DNA of 64,000 nt. Source: Isoetes taiwanensis (lineage: Eukaryota; Streptophyta; Lycopodiopsida; Isoetales; Isoetaceae). How positions within the stretch are numbered: the stretch's first letter is position 1; every line of letters begins with the position of its first letter. Position numbers and translations under genes: made by a program. The notes beneath the pieces are model-generated. The model had not been told where the DNA came from. It searched no databases and worked only from the letters and a program-made list of their open reading frames with translations. Location of the stretch: assembly GCA_021234155.1 (NCBI GenBank), contig JAJEKV010000003.1, forward strand, positions 26,452,233 to 26,516,232, given 5' to 3'. Shown in pieces: positions 53,590 to 64,000 of the stretch.

Positions 53590-54761
53590 AGATTTTGTTA
53601 AAGCTTACGATAACGTTGATTGGAATTTCTTAGAAAGTGTCTTCTTGCCCTTGAACTCGAGGAGTCATTTACAAGAAATGTCATGAAGCTTCAGACGTCA
53701 GCAAGGTATACTACACTTTTCAGGACGAGCCATCTAATATTTTTGTAGTTGTTTTTACAATTGTGGCAAAAGTATTATCCTAACCTTTTATGTGTCTACC
53801 AAGGATGGCATCATTCAAGGTCTGCCAATGGACGATGGTTCTCAAGGAGTATGTAATCAATATGTTGATGACACTTTTTTGTTCCTAATTGCCAAGGCTA
53901 AAAATCTTTATAATGCTAAACTATTGCTAGACACATTCTCCTTAGCATAAGGTCTAGTGGGTTGGCAAAAATGTATTGCTTTGTGGACGTTGGACAGTCC
54001 CGCCCCTCCCTGTATTTTGGACTATCCATGGAAAATTCTTCTGCATGGAAATACCACGAAGTTACTTGGTATCCCTGTTGGAATTCACGTCTGTGCTTCA
54101 GATGCTTGGGATGAAATTATTAGAGGATTGCAAAAGCATTTATTTTGGTGGAATACATCTAAACTATCCATACCCGGAAGAACCATTGTGGCTAGGTGTG
54201 TTCTTAGTAATACTCATGTGTACATGGCATCCCTTTTATTAGCTTCAGTGTAAGATGGAGGAGATTGTGCATATTGTCAGGAATTTTATTTGGGGTGGAA
54301 ACGAGGTAGATGTTGTGGTCAAGGTAGTTTGGGCGAAATGCATTAAACTTAAGGCATCTGATGATCTTGACATGCTGGATTTTCATCTTTAGATTAAGGT
54401 GATGATATCGAAGTTTGTTTGGAGGATTCGGTAAGAATGATTCTTTCGGCCTGAGGTTACTAATGCATTTGATTCAACATTGACTTCCATTTCATAAGGC
54501 CACCATTAAACCCCTCCTTTTTAGGCTTTGCTTTATCATATACATCCGTATGCTAATGCTTCTCCCTTTCTAAAGAAGTTGCTTGCTGATTGGGATACTG
54601 TTAGGACACTTTTTCATATTAATTCTGAGGCGTATCTTCAGTTGTCTATTCCATGATGGTGGGTCCATTTGCAAGACACTTAGTATGAGTCTGGTCATCT
54701 CATGTCATGGGAAGCATTTAGAACAAAAGTCTTGTCATAGAAGGGATAGAGTAATTTGAAC

Positions 54762-54776
54762 TCGTATTGCTACATT
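54762..54776. repeat. Target-site duplication of L1-B, left copy
   Basis: TCGTATTGCTACATT, 15 bp, identical to 61902-61916 and directly adjoining the element's poly(A) tail (a T run on this strand). Confidence 0.9.
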
Positions 54777-54955
54777 TTTTTTTTTTTTTTTTTTTTTTTT
54801 TGAGGAAAAGGAAGGATTATATTACTCATAAATTAAAAACATACAAAATAAGGCTCAGAGCCCATAACAGAAAAAATTAAAACAGTAATATAGCAGTAGT
54901 AGATCCAATTAGCCATGTGGCACAAAATGTAGACTGTCTGATCTGATGATCATCT

Positions 54956-57900
54956 TCAGAGCCATATACCACAAGAGGGAACAGGATTTTGGGAAATTGG
55001 AGTAACAGCAGAAGGAATGGGCAATGGAGATAGATACAGTAATGAATCCGGAATGGCAGGGAGATCAGGGAAGGAGTGTGTAGCAGTAAGGTTCAATGAA
55101 AAACAAGGGGGGGCAAGCCAATTTATCTCGGCCCAGGAGGGGGTCAGCAGCAACAGTTCATCAATGTGGACCTGGATAATATCCAACAAAACACCGGCTG
55201 CAGCTTCACATCTACCTTTGTGATAATAATACATGGACCTTAGGCATGAAAATTGTCTTTCTGTGAGAAGACGATTATGAGCTCCAATAAACTTGTGCAA
55301 GATATGAGCGTTGTAGGCTTCCTTGAGCAGAAACTTTAACCGAAAAGTAGCCCTTACAGCCTGCCTGGGAGTGCCCGAATGGTGAGTGGGTACATCATCC
55401 GGGAGAATTGTCCTTCTAAAAACCTGGACCACACTGTTCAAGAAAGCTGCAATCCACGAATGCATTGAAATCAATGAGAGAATCCAAATGAATAGTAAAA
55501 AAGTTAGACTTGAAGGATCCCCAATTCAGCCAATCCAAGTCAAACTTTTCTGATTTTAGAGCCTTATGAGCCATGGCACATCTGATAAGTTCAAATTGAA
55601 AATTAAGCTTCATCCAGTTAAGGTCACATTTCCTATTTGCCAGAGCCACATTATTTCTATGTTTCCAAATTATCCACAAGGCTAATTGTAAAATTGTGCA
55701 GTTGACATTGGAATTCTGGAGCTGGAAGAATTGGGAAATACTAGAAACAGAATCAAGGTCAGGGATTTTTAAACCAGACCGAGTCAACCATCTCCAAAAG
55801 TCCTGAATCCTTTGGCAATTGAAAATGTGTAGCACTGACTCCTCATGAGTATTACAGAGCTGGCAGAAAGCACTATGAACAGACTTGAACTTTCTCTTGA
55901 TCATATTAGTATTGCTCAAAATAGCATTATGGAGAATGAGCCAAGAAAAAACTTTAATCTTGGGGCAGGCATAGGATTTCCAACTGGATTGAAGAATTTT
56001 CTTAAAGTTCTTGGGAGAAAGGCCTTGGATAGAGGCATGCTTTTTGCTTTTTTGAGGAAGACATGCATGATAAATCTTAGAAACTTTATAGCTACTCTTG
56101 ATTTTGAAGAACCAGTTCAAAGATGAATGACTTTCCCCTTTACCATCTTTGCCTAAGAAGGGGGAGTAAATCTGGACAACTTTCTTGTAAATAGATCTAT
56201 GAGTAGCACTCCCTCCCACTTTCTTTTTAATCACTTCCCAAGGAATCCAATTATCCTCATCATCGATAAGATCTCTGACATAAAGAATATTAGCAGCATG
56301 CCATTTTTTGTAACAGGTCGGATGGCTTATAGCCATGGCTAAGGAGGAGGAAGGGGCCATCACAGGTGACCAGAAAACGGAGGTATCCCTCACAGAATTT
56401 GAGAGTTTGTCATGAGTAAAGATAGCAGCTACCTTTTCCCAAGCTTTAAAGATACTTCTGAGAAGAGGGGAAGTATTGGCTGCACATTGAAAATTATAAA
56501 AGGCCGAGTCTGGGAGCTGATGTTTAACAGAGGGGCTTCCTAAAGGTTTGCTCTTATTAAGCCAGAATATGATAAAGTCCATAGCAGGAGATTGGAACCC
56601 TGAGATGGCTTTCCAAACATTTTTAGCCCCAAGAACTTGGGCCTGAAGAAACAGGGACTTACATCCCAATCCTCCTGCTTTTTTACTATGTGTCAGTTGG
56701 TCCCAGGCAGATAGATGAGTACCTTGCCAAATGTATTCTTTAATACACTGCTCAATCTTACTATAAGAGGCTTTGTCAGCAATCAAAGCAGAAGAAAAGT
56801 AAACATGACTGCTAGCAAGGACAGAATTGGCTATCAAGATTCTCCCAGCCAGAGACAAGGAACCTTTAAGGAGGAGAAGCTTTTTCCTGATCCTGTTAAT
56901 GAGAGGTTGCCATGCAATCTTATGAGACATATGCACTGCAAGGGGGAGTCCTAGGAGGGTCAAATATTGTCCATTGGGGACAAACTTGATACCATGGGTG
57001 TTGAGATCAGGATAAGAGCCATCAGCTAGAATAGAGCATTTGGTATAATTCAGGTGAATTCCAGAAGCATCACTAAATTTGGAAATACAGTCCATAAAAT
57101 TGCTCATATTATTATTATCAGCTCTGAGCATAGTGAATGTATCATCAGCATATTGAAGGATCGAGAGTCGCTTTATTAGAATCGCATTTGAAGCCCTTGG
57201 AGCGGACCCTTATCTTGATAAGAGAGGACCATCTTGGTAAGAATTTCAGCTGCAATTATGAAGAGGTAGGGTGCTAGGGGCACCCTTGCCTCACCCCCTT
57301 TGAATGGGGAAAAACCAAAGGGGAGTACCATTGACAATAACACACAGATGTGGCTTTTTGGTTTAACCCCATTATTAGCTCAATTAGGGCGGGATGAATG
57401 CCAATGTGAATAAGAGCCTTCTCAAGGAATTTCCATGAGATGCAGTCATATAGGCTCTTTTAAAGTCCAACTTGAGAAGGATACAGTTTTGTTTGCTCAA
57501 TCTGCTCCAAAGGCAAAGCCTCATTTGCAGCTATGTAGTTGTCTAGAATGGATCTGCTAGGAAGGAAAGCAGATTGACAAGCATTCACCTTGGTATGAAG
57601 ATGGACCACAATTCTACCAGCAATTATTTTAGCCACCAGCTTGTATAAGGTGGTGGTCAAAGAGATAGGGCGCCATTCATTAGTTTTGGATGGAGCTTCA
57701 GTCTTAGGGATAAGTGAAATGACTCCAACATTGAAAGTAGGATAAATAGATCTAGCTCTCCATACACCTTGAACAAATTGGACAATGTCTTCCTTCATTA
57801 TAGGCCAAAATTCCACAAAGAATTCAGGCTGAAAGCCATCAATACCAGGACTTTTCCCATGCTTCATCCTTTTGAGAGTTTCAAAGATCTCAGGGAGTTC

Positions 57901-59232
57901 AGGTACTTTTGTCCAATCATCATCCATCACTTCATTGGAGGGACCAATAATATCAAGGACATCCTGAATTTTATTGTTTTCTATTTCCTCCTCCTTAAAA
58001 AGATTAGTGTAGAAATTGAGAAAGGCTGAGGAAGTATCCTTTTCTTCTGTAAGGGTGGAACCTTGATCCGTTTCTAACTGAGTGATTGAGTTGTTAACCA
58101 GCCTGTTTCTAGCAATTCTGAAGAACATTTTAGAACTCTCTTGGTCCAGCTGATTGTACATTTTAACTTTGCTTCTAAGGGCCATCCCCTTAACTTGGTG
58201 CTCTTCAAGGGTCTTGATCTGTATTTCCAATTGTTCCTCTTTCATATGAAGGGAGTCATCCTTAGGGTTATTCTCAAGATCAGATCTGATATTCTTGATC
58301 TGCTCCAACAAGCTGGACATAACAGCTCTCCTTTTTTGGGCAAGGTCTTTGCCCCATTGCTTAACCCAGATTTTGACTTTCTTCATTTTGTCATTGAAAC
58401 ATTTCATTGATTGATGTTGGCCAATTTTGGGCAGTGACAGATAAAAGGCTGTGAAATCTTGGCAAAAGGATTTCATTTGAAGCAAAGAAGTATTAAACTT
58501 AAAGGGAGTATTTTTGCTTCTCGGGCCAACAATCAAATCCCTGGTGTCAAGGAAATGAGGCTGGTGATCAGAAATAGTGCTAGCAATATCTCCAGTAACA
58601 ATGCAATTGTCTAACCAACTAGCAGAATTATGGATATAAAACCTATCCAACATACAAAAAGTCCTTTGGTCTCCCTTTCTCTTATTGCTCCAAGAGAATT
58701 TGGTATTTGAGGATGGGACATAGATTAGATCTTGACTAGTCATCCAACTGTCCCAGGAATATCTCTCATTTTTGGACATGTTAATTTTGTTGCCAAGTTT
58801 CATATCACTGTGAGGGGTATTGTTGAAGTCTCCAGACACCACCCAATTTTCTACCTGTTGATGTTGGCTCATCCAGTTGTTGATTTCATGCCACATAGGC
58901 TCTCTTTCATAGGGATCAGTAGAAGCATAGATGTTTATGAAAGCAACTTGACAGTCCTTAATTTGAAGAGTCACACAAAGCCATCTGTTAGAGGGGCTAA
59001 TATAGGTGCTTATTAATTTTTTATTGTACCAAAAGGTAGCAATCCCCCCTTTAGTGCCATCAGCTGGGATATAGCAGGAGGCCATCCCAGGACGGATCCA
59101 TTCACCCAAATTTGCAGAGTCAAATTTGGGGAGCCTATGCTCTTGTATCATGATAATATCTGCCCTAAAGTCCCTCACAGTGGCAATAAAACGTCTTCTT
59201 TTGGTGGGGCCCTTAAAGATTCCAGGTTAAGA
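54956..59232 (-). pseudogene. L1-B ORF2: endonuclease, reverse transcriptase, zf-RVT, RNase H-like end
   Basis: The endonuclease frame (59178-57460) has RADIIMIQEHRLP, VVSGDFNNTP and ISDHQPHF, then RT start motifs (PGIDGFQPEFF, VISLIPKTEAPSKTNEWRPI, NACQSAFLPSRSI). One-base shifts near the start (after ILTWNL, about 59215) and at LDFKRAY (about 57430) break it. The region to 57160 has further shifts. The next frame holds QYADDTFTM (YADD at 57141-57152), the LLGLPLAVHM and SLAGRILIANSV regions and a zinc motif (CQLCNTHEESVLHIFNC). Near 55430-55460 FVDCSFLEQCGPGF recalls an RNase H motif. A further shift leads into a last open frame ending at 54956. Confidence 0.85.
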
Positions 59233-59272
59233 TCCTCATAGGTTCGAAAGAGGGAGAGGCTCAGGGAGAAAC

Positions 59273-61597
59273 TTAATAGTTAAGTTTCTTAAGGCCATGA
59301 GGTGAAGCCTTACTTCGAGTATTGTATATGTGAGAGTTTTCATTGCCCCCAGGGGACTTAGTTAAGGCCCTACCTTTCATTTTCCTTTTTAAAGATCTCA
59401 GGGATGTGTTGGAGATGTCATGCAGAGGGCTGCTACCCATGTCTTCCTCTGAGTCAGGCAGAATTAGATCTGGTTGACTCTGGTCAAGGTTCTTGTCCAG
59501 GGTATCAAGATTCAGCTGTAAAGCTTGCAAACCACTATCTATGTTCTCTTTTTCAGTATTTTGGAAGGTGGATTGAACTACATCATAGTCAGCATCTGAG
59601 GTGAGGCTTATTTGCTGATTCAGTGCTTGACTTGTTTGTGAGTCAAACTGTGTGCTCTGGCAAACAGGGGAATGCTCACTTACCTGGACTCGCTCTATCC
59701 CTTGTTCTTCAGCCTGCTTGCTTGTCTTGGGCCAAATTTCATCCACAGCTTCAGAGACTATCCTGTTCATGAGGTCCACAGTAGACTTGCCAAATTTCTT
59801 GTAAAGGACAGGCAGGGGAGTATGATGAGAAGAGGGGATGAGTTGAGGACCAAAAATGCAGACATTGGTATGACTGGATAAGGGATCAACTGAGAGATCA
59901 ACAAAGATTTGATCAGAAAAGGTGGGGGTGGTGGGGGCTACATTTATAGGAGGGGTTGGGAAAGGTGGTCCTGTTCCCTTGGGGATTGGAGAAGGTGATC
60001 CTGTTCCCTTGGCCTGTTGTGGTATCTGAGCCATATCTTGTATGTATCCTTCTTTTCCATGTGAGGTGAAGATTTCATCCTCCTCCTCAAAATCATTAGT
60101 CGAATCTTGTAGAACTTTAAATCTGTTGCTGCACAGCAGGGGGGAGTTGAATTCCCCCTCTTCATTCCCGTGCGCTGGTCTTACAACCGAGACCTGCTTT
60201 GATGAAGTAAGTTGAGTATCGACAATTTCATTTTCAATCGGGTGTTCCATATCAAAGAGTTCTGCAGTGGGAGATTGGTAGGAGGAATAAGCCTCTCCTT
60301 GAGTTCCAACCTCCTTATCTACAATCACTGTAACCTTGTCAAATTGTACCTGTTCTGGTGGTTTGTGTTTATCAAAGGTTTTAACCATAGTCGAGGGGTT
60401 AAATGATACACCTTTGGTGATAACCCCTTTGTTTAAAACCTTCACATTACCTCTGATAGAATGCGAGTCCCGTTCATGTAATTTCAAAGTTTCAACCAAT
60501 TCCTTATTGGCTAAGGAAATTTTTTCTTTAATAATTTGTCTCCTCCGAATTCTTCTGGCGCTACCATTCATATTGCCTCTGTGATGGGCAGAGACGTGTT
60601 CTACAATTGGGGCTTGCTCCATAGTAAATTGTTGAGTTGGGGAGCATTTTCCTCCTCCATGCAAACGTTTCCTGCAGATCGGACAAACAGGAGGCAACCC
60701 ATTCCACCTTAAGAGCAAGGATTGGTCAGTCCCAAACATATCCTGGAAAGTCAGTTCAAGCGGGATAGGTTTGAGAAGGTCCAATTGTATAAAAACAGTG
60801 GGTGGTCTGTCCGGTCTGCGTTCTGAAGAAATGAAGGAGCCAATTGGAGAAAATATGGATTTTAAACACTGGGGGTCCCAGAAGACTGGATTCAAATCAT
60901 GTAGGTGTACATAAGCCGTGTGCATGAGAGTTGTAGGCTTTAAAGGGTTGAACTGGTAAGTCCATTTCTGGAATTTGATTCTGAAACCGAGATGAGTGAG
61001 ATGACCCATCTTTAGAATATGTTCTGCTGCTTGATCCGAGCAGAATTCAATCATAAAGTAAGGAAACTGAGTCCAATAGATAGCAGAGATTTGGATCGAT
61101 TTAGATAGTGCACAGATTTGCTTGGATACATTTCCTAAAACAATACCTTCTTTTTCGGCCCAGCAAATAACAGCATGCGAAGAAAGAAATTCAAATCTCG
61201 AATGACAGAGCTCAGGATTCAATTCAGTACCTCTAGAATGACGGTATGTCGGTGGATTATGCTTCTTCAAAGTCAAAATATCTTGTTTTATGGCATTATC
61301 TTCCTTGAGAGGTAGAGATCTCCGTATGAAGGTGTTGCTCGAGTTCGCATTCAGAGGAGCATAGCAATCCCAGAAAGGTCTATCCGGGAAGGAAGATGGA
61401 AGAGCATTCTTTGGCGCCATCGTCGATGGAATGAAGGTAGTGAATTCGCCGAATTGAATCGGAGCTAGGTCTCCTTGAAGCAACAACTGTTGTTGGGCTA
61501 GAATTTTCCTTTGATCCTCAGAATTTAAAGAGCAGAAGGTATTTAAGATGGTGTGCATTGGGGGAGATAGTCCGTCCGCTAGATCCGGTGGGTCCAT
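59273..61597 (-). CDS. L1-B ORF1 protein
   Basis: 774 codons, uninterrupted from ATG at 61597. Residues about 130-290 include a DUF4283-like region (VICWAEKEGIVLGN, YFMIEFCSDQAAEHILKMGH, VFIQLDLLKPIPLELTFQD). It is followed by a short zinc motif (PPVCPICRKRLHGGGKC) and a long low-complexity tail rich in Ser/Gln/Asp with Pro-rich stretches. Plant L1 ORF1 proteins have this DUF4283-zinc plan and bind the element RNA. At 774 residues it is long for the family, mostly because of the tail. ORF2 begins about 40-100 bp downstream. Confidence 0.85.
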   Translation of the reverse strand: MDPPDLADGLSPPMHTILNTFCSLNSEDQRKILAQQQLLLQGDLAPIQFGEFTTFIPSTMAPKNALPSSFPDRPFWDCYAPLNANSSNTFIRRSLPLKEDNAIKQDILTLKKHNPPTYRHSRGTELNPELCHSRFEFLSSHAVICWAEKEGIVLGNVSKQICALSKSIQISAIYWTQFPYFMIEFCSDQAAEHILKMGHLTHLGFRIKFQKWTYQFNPLKPTTLMHTAYVHLHDLNPVFWDPQCLKSIFSPIGSFISSERRPDRPPTVFIQLDLLKPIPLELTFQDMFGTDQSLLLRWNGLPPVCPICRKRLHGGGKCSPTQQFTMEQAPIVEHVSAHHRGNMNGSARRIRRRQIIKEKISLANKELVETLKLHERDSHSIRGNVKVLNKGVITKGVSFNPSTMVKTFDKHKPPEQVQFDKVTVIVDKEVGTQGEAYSSYQSPTAELFDMEHPIENEIVDTQLTSSKQVSVVRPAHGNEEGEFNSPLLCSNRFKVLQDSTNDFEEEDEIFTSHGKEGYIQDMAQIPQQAKGTGSPSPIPKGTGPPFPTPPINVAPTTPTFSDQIFVDLSVDPLSSHTNVCIFGPQLIPSSHHTPLPVLYKKFGKSTVDLMNRIVSEAVDEIWPKTSKQAEEQGIERVQVSEHSPVCQSTQFDSQTSQALNQQISLTSDADYDVVQSTFQNTEKENIDSGLQALQLNLDTLDKNLDQSQPDLILPDSEEDMGSSPLHDISNTSLRSLKRKMKGRALTKSPGGNENSHIYNTRSKASPHGLKKLNY

Positions 61598-61901
61598 GGT
61601 AACAGAATGTTGCAGGGTGCCTCAGAAGCCGTGAGGCGAGGAAATGAGATGATTGGGAGTCAGAGAAGGGGAAAGGTGGGCGAATAGGAGATGGGATAAA
61701 AGAGAATGTTGCAGAGATGAAGATGCCTTTCCAGGGACGTGATGGGACCCAAGAAATCCAAGATCTAAAGGTGAAATATCGATTACCTTACCTGCTTACC
61801 TCGATATTCGAGCTTGATCGCGATCAAACCCCAGTTAGGGTTAAGTCATGACCCGGGTTGCGCTAGCGCTCCGCTCGTCCGTCTTCGCTCCAATGCAGGG
61901 A

Positions 61902-61916
61902 TCGTATTGCTACATT
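61902..61916. repeat. Target-site duplication of L1-B, right copy
   Basis: TCGTATTGCTACATT, identical to 54762-54776. Confidence 0.9.
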
Positions 61917-62654
61917 GTTGCCATAGGATTCTGGCTCACAAATTGAAGTAGTTGTATGGGGTTGCCATCAGGATAGCAATCCAAGATATTTTGTTTCTTC
62001 TGTGTATAAATTACTTCTCCATTCTGAAATCTTGCCTCCATCTAGTAGATGGCATCTTCAGGTCCCTTAGCCACAATCGAAAAGTGCTTAGACATAGGTA
62101 GGATAAGTTGCTTCATCCCAAAGTGGCAGTTTTGTAGTGGCAAGTGATCCATAGATGCCTCAGACTCAATAGGCTGGTCCATAAAATTGATAATCAAATT
62201 TCAGAGCTCTGTCCTTTATGTAAGCAAAGAGCTTAAGAGTATTGAGCATTGTTTTTTCTTGTGTGAGCAGCTTTGACAGGTATAGTCTTGGTTGTTAACC
62301 CTATTTGGCATATCTCCAACAAATTCTACTCACTATCTACCCTAATGCATGGCACAATTTGCAGAAAAGAGCTTTTCATCTTGCACATGGCTGGCTTTTA
62401 TAGTGGATCTTGGAGAGAAGAAGGTTGTTCAACTTTAAGGGCATGGATACAGTAGGTGGGATTCTTCATTGGACGTGTAATAAAATTATTATGGCTTATA
62501 ATTGTCCTCTCTTGATCAAGGGAATAAAATATTCAATATGTAGCAAAATAACAGGGGGTTCCAGGGGGATTTGATATGGATATAAATTCCTAAAACTATA
62601 GACCATATCCCTAAAATAATTCAATGGTTGTTATAAAAAGAAGTTGATTTAAGA

Positions 62655-62815
62655 TAAAAAGTAATCATCTTAGCTCACTGGTTAGATTGGTTAAAGTAGT
62701 CTTATTAGGACATTGAGTTATTTTGGTAGAGGTTCGAGCCCCATATTTCAAATTCTAAAACCTAAGCGAAGCCGTATAGAGGCTCGATATACCATCACCC
62801 TATTCTATTCTATGC
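62655..62815 (+). mobile_element. tRNA-derived SINE
   Basis: An A box (TAGCTCACTGGTTAGA, about 62668) and a B box (AGGTTCGAGCCCC, about 62731) are followed by a unique part. A TATTC-type run (CTATTCTATTCTATG) forms a possible tail. Spacing and tail suit a short SINE. No anticodon arm or paired acceptor stem is seen. Confidence 0.6.
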
Positions 62816-63854
62816 AAACTCGTATTTGACATCTCAAAATCATAGATGCCCCCAATCATAAATGAGCATAAGCGAAATGACGAAACGAGAGGTGCCCAGA
62901 GGCTGCAACATAAAGTCTGGGCCGTAGGATTGACGGATCCAACGACTGTGCTAGAACTAGTGCCGGTGCCCAGCATTGCTGGGCATAAATTGAAAAACTG
63001 CAAATGATGAGCCAACCACTATAGAACACCACGCATGAACATATATGTTATTTATGTTTTGATGGATGTTTTATGAACATCCTTATCTAGTAGAAAACCA
63101 AGCAATATGTCTAATGTATAATGTTTTACTTATAGAAATGATAGTAGTTTGCATAAATATGAACTACAATAGACATCATAAATTGTGGCAATGGATTAGG
63201 GCAGTTGCTCTATTATATTGCCTAACTGTTGCACTCAAAACTGCAATTAACTGGAAATCTAATTATCAGAAGGCATTATAGCATCTTTGCAAAAATACTT
63301 CTTTAAGAGAAGGATTGTTATGACAGAGTAGAAACATCCAAGTCTGATGACACATTTTGATTTTGAACTGGAGATTATAGGGAACATGGTATTTACATTA
63401 CAAACTATAATATTACAGTGCAATATACAAACATGAAATATTCTTTGCAAATTGAACATGCCCATGGCAACCAACTAGAAGCTGATGCAAACTTGCAAAA
63501 AGAGCATGGCAAACTATGTTGGATACCTGCAGAGAACATATTTTAAGGAGAAACTGCCATGTAACAACCGTCCTGCATTAATTTCTAGGGCAAGCATTTT
63601 TTTGAGGCTGGACGCCACATTGTTGAATGAATTATCCTAAGTGGTGTATTTCTTTGCAGCAAGCTCCAGTGCTCCAATGATAATCCTGAAGGTTGTATAA
63701 TAGCTCTTCCAATGAGAAGTTTAAAGTGTAGATATACTACATCTAAGAGTTGAATGTTTTTTGAAAATTTCATAATAGCCCAAGCCTGCATGCCTTCAAA
63801 TACAGTCACAAACCCGTTATATTCTTTATTTTCAGCTTCCTATATTCACCTTAC
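62816..63854. other. Interval without a recognised gene
   Basis: A/T-rich, with no recognisable coding similarity. An open minus-strand frame at 63585-63809 lies just downstream of the exon at 63855-63933 but is not separated from it by a credible intron. It is more likely intron sequence. Confidence 0.35.
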
Positions 63855-63933
63855 CTGAGCAAAAAGTCCAGATTTGCCACAAATTTGCAGTTTATCTCTT
63901 CTTTTCTTCGCTTCCAGTTTCTCTTTATTTTTG
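63855..63933 (-). CDS. Internal exon of a gene running off the right edge
   Basis: A 79-nt exon bounded by CTATTGCAG and CAG|GTAAGG on the minus strand, both strong splice signals. One frame is open throughout: KNKEKLEAKKRRDKLQICGK then SGLFAQ. It is basic and helical at its start. No family can be named from 26 residues. Flanking exons are outside the window (upstream) or not recognised (downstream). Confidence 0.45.
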
Positions 63934-64000
63934 CTGCAATAGCACAAAAGGATTTAATAAAGAGGAGCACAGACATGCTCGGAATAGCACAAATGCATGA

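Larger units (their letters stand above)
54777..61901 (-). mobile_element. L1-B: full-length L1 LINE (7.1 kb) with poly(A) tail and target-site duplication
   Basis: Minus strand: a 5'UTR of about 300 bp (61598-61901), ORF1 (61597-59273), ORF2 (about 59232-54956), 3'UTR and a poly(A) tail of about 25 (54777-54800). The tail is flanked by perfect 15-bp duplications at 54762 and 61902. Complete ends with a perfect target-site duplication show a full-length, target-primed insertion of modest age. ORF1 is intact, while ORF2 carries a few frameshifts. Confidence 0.92.
53590..62560 (+). mobile_element. Older plus-strand L1 fragment, split by the L1-B insertion
   Basis: The left part (53590-54761) encodes VDFVKAYDNVDWNFLES (RT), a QYVDDTFLFL-like YVDD block near 53855-53885, and LLGIPVGIHVCASDAWDEI then STIPGRT-like IPGRTIVARC. 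The right part (61917-62560) keeps a zinc-binding CPLCKQRA and surroundings of the zf-RVT region. The two halves are collinear and read in the same direction, with L1-B and its target-site duplication between them. Many frameshifts mark it as old. Most of ORF2 upstream is missing. Confidence 0.7.

Overview
The window is a repeat-rich stretch of nuclear DNA from a land plant. Evidence: Ty3/gypsy chromoviruses primed by initiator-Met tRNA, a Ty1/copia element, L1-type LINEs, tRNA-derived SINE heads, CACTA and hAT-like remnants, PPR and calnexin fragments, and one intron-rich housekeeping gene. The large repeat load and a LINE unlike the usual plant L1 suggest a large-genome, possibly non-flowering plant (fern or gymnosperm). 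That placement is an inference, not a demonstration.

Layout. 1-11.6 kb: a minus-strand chromovirus (Chromo-1) with one complete and one truncated LTR, PBS, PPT, gag-pol and an extra reading frame between PBS and gag. 11.6-12.15 kb: the terminal exon of a receptor-like kinase, sandwiched between two broken LTRs. 12.15-17.34 kb: a second, decayed chromovirus (Chromo-2). 17.34-22.7 kb: a plus-strand copia element joined head-to-head to Chromo-2 at a 24-bp palindrome and carrying an internal ~1.57-kb tandem duplication. 23.46-24.27 kb: a small TIR transposon. 24.67-31.73 kb: the only clearly intact host gene, an 18-exon TFIIIC TPR subunit (GTF3C3/TFC4 homologue, 963 codons). 32-38.3 kb: a run of host-gene fragments on the minus strand (OB-fold-like, an acidic protein 3' end, PPR, calnexin). 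38.9-40.6 kb: degenerate repeats, a SINE and a CACTA remnant. 41-43.64 kb: a third chromovirus remnant with one complete LTR. 47.3-53 kb: a minus-strand LINE with a tetranucleotide tail and tandemly repeated 5' end (LINE-A). 53.6-62.5 kb: an old plus-strand L1 interrupted by a full-length minus-strand L1 (L1-B) with a 15-bp target-site duplication.

Most striking is the extra reading frame of Chromo-1 (9576-10790). It begins with M-V-R-T-K-Q-T-A-R, a near copy of the histone H3 N-terminus, and ends with a segment aligning without gaps to the H3 alpha-N/alpha-1 region (19 of 34 identities by eye). RHFQ, LIP and RWT signatures there point to centromeric H3 (CENH3). Between the two lies a long acidic/basic charged linker. 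The same element has a chromodomain on its integrase, so it seems to have encoded both a histone-mark reader and a histone-H3-like protein. I know of no described LTR retrotransposon with this arrangement. This copy is broken by a stop codon and frameshifts; intact relatives should be sought.

Apart from the TFIIIC gene, and possibly the ORF1 proteins of the two LINEs, almost every coding region here is a fragment or pseudogene. Boundaries of degraded elements are approximate.
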